A stretch of DNA of 16,488 nucleotides. It comes from Acidobacteriota bacterium. Lineage in GTDB: Bacteria; Acidobacteriota; Terriglobia; UBA7540. Positions 12,969-16,488 of this stretch are shown here, one piece after another. The notes under the pieces are model-generated. The model saw only the letters and a program-made list of their open reading frames with translations, made no database searches and was not told where the DNA came from. Numbering within the stretch: position 1 is the stretch's first letter; every line of letters starts with the position of its first letter. Both the position numbers and the translations under genes were made by a program. The stretch lies in the NCBI GenBank assembly GCA_003224635.1, contig QHZK01000307.1, positions 1 through 16,488 on the forward strand, given 5' to 3'.

Positions 12969-13328
12969 TCAGCGGCGACGCGCTTTCTTAGCCGGTCGCT
13001 TCTTCGCCGCTTTCTTCTTGGGGGCAGCTTTCCGAGCCTTCGCTTTCACCGCCTTCCGGGCGGGCTTCTTGGCGCCTTTTTTCGGCTTCTTCGCCCTAGC
13101 CGGCTTCGCCACACTCACTCTGGCGGGAGGCCCAGGGGGTATCTCAGGGACCTGAATCGAAGACTGGCGAGGCTTTTCGCTTGTTTCTTCAGTCTCATAA
13201 GAGACCTCTTCTTCCAGCTCCTCCCCTTCCTCGCCGGCGCTTTCTTCCTCTTCTTCGCGGTAGTCAGAGGAGAGTTCCTCTCCGTAGTCTTCGAGGTCGC
13301 CCGCGTCATTTTCTCTGTCAGAAGCCAT
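12969..13328 (-). CDS. Histone H1-like protein: acidic N-terminus, Lys/Ala-rich C-terminal tail
   Basis: The protein has 119 residues from ATG 13328, preceded by AAAGGAGG; an upstream ATG at 13358 has no ribosome site. Residues 1 to about 55 are dominated by Glu, Asp and Ser (for example REEEEESAGEEGEELEEE), with no predicted fold. A Pro-rich hinge, VPEIPPGPPARVSVAKPA, follows near 60-77. The last 40 or so residues are almost pure Lys, Ala, Arg and Pro in KKAAKKRPAKKARRR style, as in the tails of bacterial histone H1-like and HU-fusion proteins. The tail should bind DNA non-specifically, and the acidic half may shield or tune it. A histone-like role is inferred from composition alone and could equally be RNA or polyphosphate binding. 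A possible promoter is at 13432-13458. The gene is divergent from the M48 protease gene. Confidence 0.75.
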   Translation of the reverse strand: MASDRENDAGDLEDYGEELSSDYREEEEESAGEEGEELEEEVSYETEETSEKPRQSSIQVPEIPPGPPARVSVAKPARAKKPKKGAKKPARKAVKAKARKAAPKKKAAKKRPAKKARRR

Positions 13329-13431
13329 CGATCCTCCTTTGAACCGTTCCGTGCCCACTAGACCTGGGATGTGGAACCCGCCTCTTTATAGGGCGGCCGA
13401 AACAGTGTCGTCCATCGCCTGAGGGGGCAGA

Positions 13432-13458
13432 TTTATACCACGGAAACCATTCTGTCAA
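13432..13458 (-). promoter_or_regulatory. Possible promoter of the histone H1-like gene
   Basis: On the minus strand TTGACA (13458-13453) is followed by TATAAA (13437-13432). The spacer is 15 bp, shorter than ideal. A transcript from here would have a leader of roughly 97 nt. A second A/T-rich box, TATAAAG, lies near 13384-13390 and might be an alternative -10. The region is shared with the divergent M48 protease gene. Confidence 0.45.
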
Positions 13459-13477
13459 GGGCAATGATAGGAATGAA

Positions 13478-14680
13478 ATGTGTCAATTGTTGACCCGCCT
13501 CGACCGCCTCTGTATTCTCGTCTCGACCATGAGATTTCGTGGCGATCCGCGCAGGACGAGTGAGCCCTGGAGCCGCGAGGCGCTCGCCTCGACCGTACTT
13601 GCAGTGCTCTGGACCTGTTCCCCCGGTCTCGCGCGGACTCGCCCGAGAATTGTGGGGACGCAGGCCAACCGCACCGCCGAGCAGGTGCTGCGGAGCCTGG
13701 TCTCGACGCCCCTGGGCAGGGCCGCGCCGCCCAACCCCTGGCAAGTCATCCTGATCGAGGACCGGCGCGTGAATGCATACGCCAATGGAGCAGGATGGCT
13801 AACCGTGACGAGCGGCCTCGCAGCCATGCTCGGCAACGATCGCGGCGCCTGGGCGGCAGTGCTCGGCCACGAGATCGGGCACTTCGTCATCTACGCGCGG
13901 CTCAGCGCCTATTTGCCGGGCTTCCAGAGGGAGCTCGAAAAAGCATACCTTGAGGCCCGAGCTTCGAGCGGCAATGGCAAGAGTGTTGTCCCTTCCGCCT
14001 TGCTCCTGGTCCCGATGGGCGGCGGACTGTCCAACCGTAAGCTCCTGCGAGAAAGAGAGTACGAGGCTGACCGCGTCGGCCTGCTGATGATGGCCCAGGC
14101 CGGGTATCATCCGGACTTCGCTGTCGCGCTCGAGAGGCAACTGCGCGCCCGCCTCGGAGACCAGCCGAAGCTCGAGCTCCGGTCCAGTCATCCGCGCTGG
14201 ACGGCCCGCGAAGAGAGCACGAACGAGGTCTTGGATGCCGCCCTGGCCATCTTCAATTCGCTCTGGCCCGACCCCGCCCGCTCTCCGGGCGGCGCGCCTC
14301 CTCCACTCGGCAACATCGGACCGGTAGTGGCTCGCCTCAGCGCCGACCAGCGTAGTCTGGCGCTTCGCGTTCCCGTCAGCGTGCGCAACGCGGCGGATAA
14401 ACAGGTGAGAGTCGAAGTGATCTTCTTCGAGCAAGGCGGGTCGGACAAACGCCGGCCGATTCAGACGACGGTCCCTGAGTACCGTTCTGCAGACGGGTCG
14501 CTGGTGCTGAACGCTGTGGTACCGAAGCCTTCGAGCACACCCTCAGAGGTATCGCTGTTGGTCCCCGTCGCTGCCCTTGCTACCAGAGAACGCGACCTCA
14601 AGGCGGTGGTGTTTCTGCTGGCGGGGGAGCAGGTGCTCGACGTGTACTTTCAGCCTGTCGAAATGACTCTCGGGCGCTGA
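13478..14680 (+). CDS. M48-family (Ste24/BepA-like) zinc metalloprotease
   Basis: The protein has 400 residues if it starts at ATG 13478, where AGGA lies 5 nt upstream. ATG 13529 (residue 18) is an alternative that brings the hydrophobic signal region (about 35-52, ALASTVLAVLWTCSPGLA) nearer the N-terminus, but it has no ribosome site. The M48 core is clear: NAYANGAGWLTVTSGLA, then the zinc motif HEIGH at 131-135 in VLGHEIGHFV, and REYEADRVG, where Glu196 is the third zinc ligand. The enzyme is likely exported and acts in the periplasm on misfolded or envelope proteins, as BepA and related proteases do. From about residue 285 there is an additional beta-rich C-terminal region without repeats that I do not recognise; it is not TPR. 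The start overlaps the promoter zone of the divergent histone-like gene. Confidence 0.9.
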   Translation: MCQLLTRLDRLCILVSTMRFRGDPRRTSEPWSREALASTVLAVLWTCSPGLARTRPRIVGTQANRTAEQVLRSLVSTPLGRAAPPNPWQVILIEDRRVNAYANGAGWLTVTSGLAAMLGNDRGAWAAVLGHEIGHFVIYARLSAYLPGFQRELEKAYLEARASSGNGKSVVPSALLLVPMGGGLSNRKLLREREYEADRVGLLMMAQAGYHPDFAVALERQLRARLGDQPKLELRSSHPRWTAREESTNEVLDAALAIFNSLWPDPARSPGGAPPPLGNIGPVVARLSADQRSLALRVPVSVRNAADKQVRVEVIFFEQGGSDKRRPIQTTVPEYRSADGSLVLNAVVPKPSSTPSEVSLLVPVAALATRERDLKAVVFLLAGEQVLDVYFQPVEMTLGR

Positions 14681-14829
14681 GAAAAGCACGCCGTGCCGGT
14701 GATGGCCTAAGTTGAAGTCCTCCACCATGCGCGCCAGCATGTGGTAGAGGGCCAAGAAAAAGTGCTTGACGTTCGCCTTTTATTCGCTTATACATAAATC
14801 GCGGAAACTGTGCCAACTGCGCAAACGGG

Positions 14830-16146
14830 ATGACAAGTTACCCAGTCCGATTCCGCGACCCTGTCCATGGATTCATCCACTTGTCCCCCGCCGAGTTAAA
14901 GCTGGTCGGCACTCGAGCCTTTCGACGCCTGAGGAACATTAAGCAGCTCGCACTGACGTACCTCGTGTATCCTGGCGCCATGCACACCAGGTTCGAACAC
15001 TCGCTGGGAGTGATGGAACTCGCTACGAGAGCCTTCGACGCAGTATGCAGAGGGTCCCACGAGAAACTCACCGAAAACTTCAAGAAGATGGGTATGGGCC
15101 TTGATGAAGCGAAGACATTGCTGAGAGCTACGGCGCTGCTCCACGATGTCGGTCACCTGCCCTTCTCCCACGCGGGTGAAGGGCTCCTGCCTAAGAAGGC
15201 TAACGGCAAGCCAACGACTCATGAGGAAGTAAGCATCGCAATCATTCGGGGCGAAGAGATCTCGGCAATATTAAACAGCGAGTTTTACCCTGGCATTGCC
15301 GCCCACATCACGCTGCTGCTGGGGGAAACCACTGAGGGATTGCCGCCAGAATTACTGATCCTGAAGAAGCTCATATCCGGGCAGTTCGATGCAGATCGCA
15401 TGGATTACTTGAGCCGTGATTCGCTGCACTGCGGTGTTGGATACGGCAATTTCGACTACCTCCGCCTCCTGGAGACGCTCCAAGCCAAAGACTCCTCTGA
15501 AGGCGGCCTCGAACTGTCGGCTGAGAGAGGAGGTGTCCACACACTTGAGGCAATGGTGCTGGCCCGCTACTGGATGTTCACTCAGGTCTATTGTCATAAG
15601 ACTCGGAGGATTTACGACATTTACCTATCCCGCTATCTCGACGCTTGGTCCGGCAACCGATTTCAGTCTCCTCTTGACGTCATGAATGAGGACGACCTCT
15701 CTGTTATGTACGCAATGATTCAGGATGCCGACAGCGGAACAGGAGAGCGGCAAAGATACGCTCGCCGAATCCTTAACAGAGACCACCACCGAGTCGTCTA
15801 CGAAACTGATCACCATGCAGACATTAAGGCCAGGAAGATAGCAATAGAGGTCGAGAGGAAGCTGAGGCAACGGTTTCCTGATTGCGACTTTATTCTTGAC
15901 CGCGAGGCCCGTGGCACGATTCACAAATTTTACGTGAAAGGAGACGAGGAAGCGGGAGATGAGTTTCCTATCTTCGATACAGTTTCCAAGAAGTACTCCG
16001 CACTCTCTGAGGAGTCTGGTATTTTTCAAACGATCCCCAAGACCTTTCATGTGATCAGGATCTATGGCGACGTACCAAAGAAGTCTTTACCAGCGTACCG
16101 CGAAAGCGCGGCCCAAATCGCAAAAGAGCTAAAGGAGGCGGTCTAG
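14830..16146 (+). CDS. HD-domain dNTP triphosphohydrolase-like protein (SAMHD1/YwfO-type)
   Basis: The protein has 438 residues. The N-terminal pattern RFRDPVHGFIHLS (7-19) is typical of the COG1078 HD family. Metal ligands are His57 (HTRFEHSLG, 52-60), His105-Asp106 (LLHDVGHLPFSH) and Asp189 in QFDADRMDYLSRD, matching SAMHD1 H167, H206/D207 and D311. The family hydrolyses dNTPs to deoxynucleosides and triphosphate; some members act in phage defence and others in nucleotide balance. The C-terminal third (about 290-438) is less conserved. Base composition is poorer in G+C than upstream genes, hinting at transfer. ATG 14830 has no strong Shine-Dalgarno sequence. The stop is followed at once by the next ATG, and the neighbour's ribosome site (GGAGG at 16134) lies inside this gene, so the two are translationally coupled. 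The substrate is inferred. Confidence 0.9.
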   Translation: MTSYPVRFRDPVHGFIHLSPAELKLVGTRAFRRLRNIKQLALTYLVYPGAMHTRFEHSLGVMELATRAFDAVCRGSHEKLTENFKKMGMGLDEAKTLLRATALLHDVGHLPFSHAGEGLLPKKANGKPTTHEEVSIAIIRGEEISAILNSEFYPGIAAHITLLLGETTEGLPPELLILKKLISGQFDADRMDYLSRDSLHCGVGYGNFDYLRLLETLQAKDSSEGGLELSAERGGVHTLEAMVLARYWMFTQVYCHKTRRIYDIYLSRYLDAWSGNRFQSPLDVMNEDDLSVMYAMIQDADSGTGERQRYARRILNRDHHRVVYETDHHADIKARKIAIEVERKLRQRFPDCDFILDREARGTIHKFYVKGDEEAGDEFPIFDTVSKKYSALSEESGIFQTIPKTFHVIRIYGDVPKKSLPAYRESAAQIAKELKEAV

Positions 16147-16488
16147 ATGCCTAACTGGAGCCAAATCGTGTTTTCTATGGACCTAGCTCACGCGCTCGTT
16201 GCGTACCTGATTAGGGAATACAAACGCGTAAGCAGGAAGAAGTTAGGAAGGACTATTCTCCAGAAGCTGTGCTACTTCGCAAAGGCTGCGGGCGTACCGA
16301 TTCCGTTCCGATTCGACATCTACCACTACGGCCCTTTCAGCCAAGAGGTGTTCGAGACCGTCGATGACCTGATCCTTGATGGCGTCATAGCAGACGAGTC
16401 TCCCGACAGAAGTCAGTCTAGTTACACCACGGGCGTTAACTGCGATCTTCTACTCCGGACCTTTCAGGGTGAGCTTGACTCTTACAAA
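16147..16488 (+). CDS. YwgA/Panacea-like protein (partial, cut by window edge)
   Basis: A total of 114 codons are visible and open to the edge. ATG 16147 directly follows the TAG of the HD gene, with GGAGG 8 nt upstream. The pattern KKLGRTILQKLCYFAKAAGV, then FDIYHYGPFSQEVFETVDDL and then DGVI resembles the YwgA family and, more distantly, the SocA/DUF4065 'Panacea' domain (KLQKLxYF near the start, then YGPxS and a helical pair). In Bacillus subtilis a YwgA gene lies beside the HD gene ywfO, so the pairing may be ancient. Panacea domains neutralise varied toxins; whether this one does is unknown. The C-terminal part lies beyond the window. Confidence 0.75.
   Translation, partial: MPNWSQIVFSMDLAHALVAYLIREYKRVSRKKLGRTILQKLCYFAKAAGVPIPFRFDIYHYGPFSQEVFETVDDLILDGVIADESPDRSQSSYTTGVNCDLLLRTFQGELDSYK

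Noticed and set aside
12726..13361. Plus-strand frame rich in Phe, Leu and Arg opposite the histone-like gene
   Set aside because: The Phe/Leu runs are simply the complement of the Lys-rich tail codons. The frame also crosses the strong terminator at 12824-12868.
14681..14755. Minus-strand protein-like segment (ALYHMLARMVEDFNLGHHRHG)
   Set aside because: It looks somewhat protein-like and may be a gene remnant. It is short, has a stop just upstream, no ribosome site, and continues only antisense to the M48 gene; no family could be named.

Overview
The window is about 60% G+C, gene-dense and bacterial. Several features suggest a soil-type Acidobacteriota: a secreted beta-helix protein with choice-of-anchor repeats, a GlmU with an LHLTYLGD active-site segment, TTG starts, and many intergenic inverted arrays of short tandem units. 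This assignment is inferred from gene content; no rRNA marker is present. There are no tRNA or rRNA genes, no CRISPR array and no intact transposon.

Layout. 1-1491 (-): secreted parallel beta-helix protein, cut by the window edge. 1983-2429 (+): compact SET-domain lysine methyltransferase. 2683-4149: restriction-modification pair, an MT-A70 adenine methyltransferase (+) facing a BglII/BstYI-type endonuclease (-), with 3' ends overlapping by 18 bp and a base composition poorer in G+C than the neighbours. 4261-5907 (+): glmU with an abnormal C-terminal tail, running into a STAS gene (5824-6155) that is split between two frames. 6584-7468: membrane-anchored coiled-coil protein of unknown role. 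7613-7861: truncated secreted protein. 7993-8190: small membrane protein. 8348-9295 (-): class A beta-lactamase-like serine hydrolase. 9686-10699 (-): MoeB/ThiF-type adenylyltransferase. 10906-11589 (+): pcm. 11698-12438 (+): dolichyl-phosphate-glucosyltransferase-like GT2. 12602-12868 (+): an orphan short transcription unit. 12969-13328 (-): acidic/lysine-rich histone H1-like protein. 13478-14680 (+): M48 metalloprotease. 14830-16146 and 16147-end (+): tightly coupled HD-domain dNTPase-like and YwgA/Panacea-like genes, the second cut by the edge.

How the genes may work together. Housekeeping genes (glmU, the MoeB/ThiF-like gene, pcm, GT2) are interleaved with accessory modules: the restriction-modification pair and the HD/YwgA-like pair. 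The SET methyltransferase and the lysine-rich histone-like protein could be an enzyme and its substrate, by analogy with the chlamydial SET protein and its histone H1-like target; this is inference only.

The most unusual object is the 12.6-12.87 kb unit. It has a good sigma70-like promoter, a 14-nt exact complement of the 16S rRNA 3' end placed just before a 15-codon ORF, a predicted multi-branched RNA fold with a possible pseudoknot, and a strong intrinsic terminator. The intergenic spaces from 9.4 to 12.6 kb also hold four different short-unit inverted-repeat elements.
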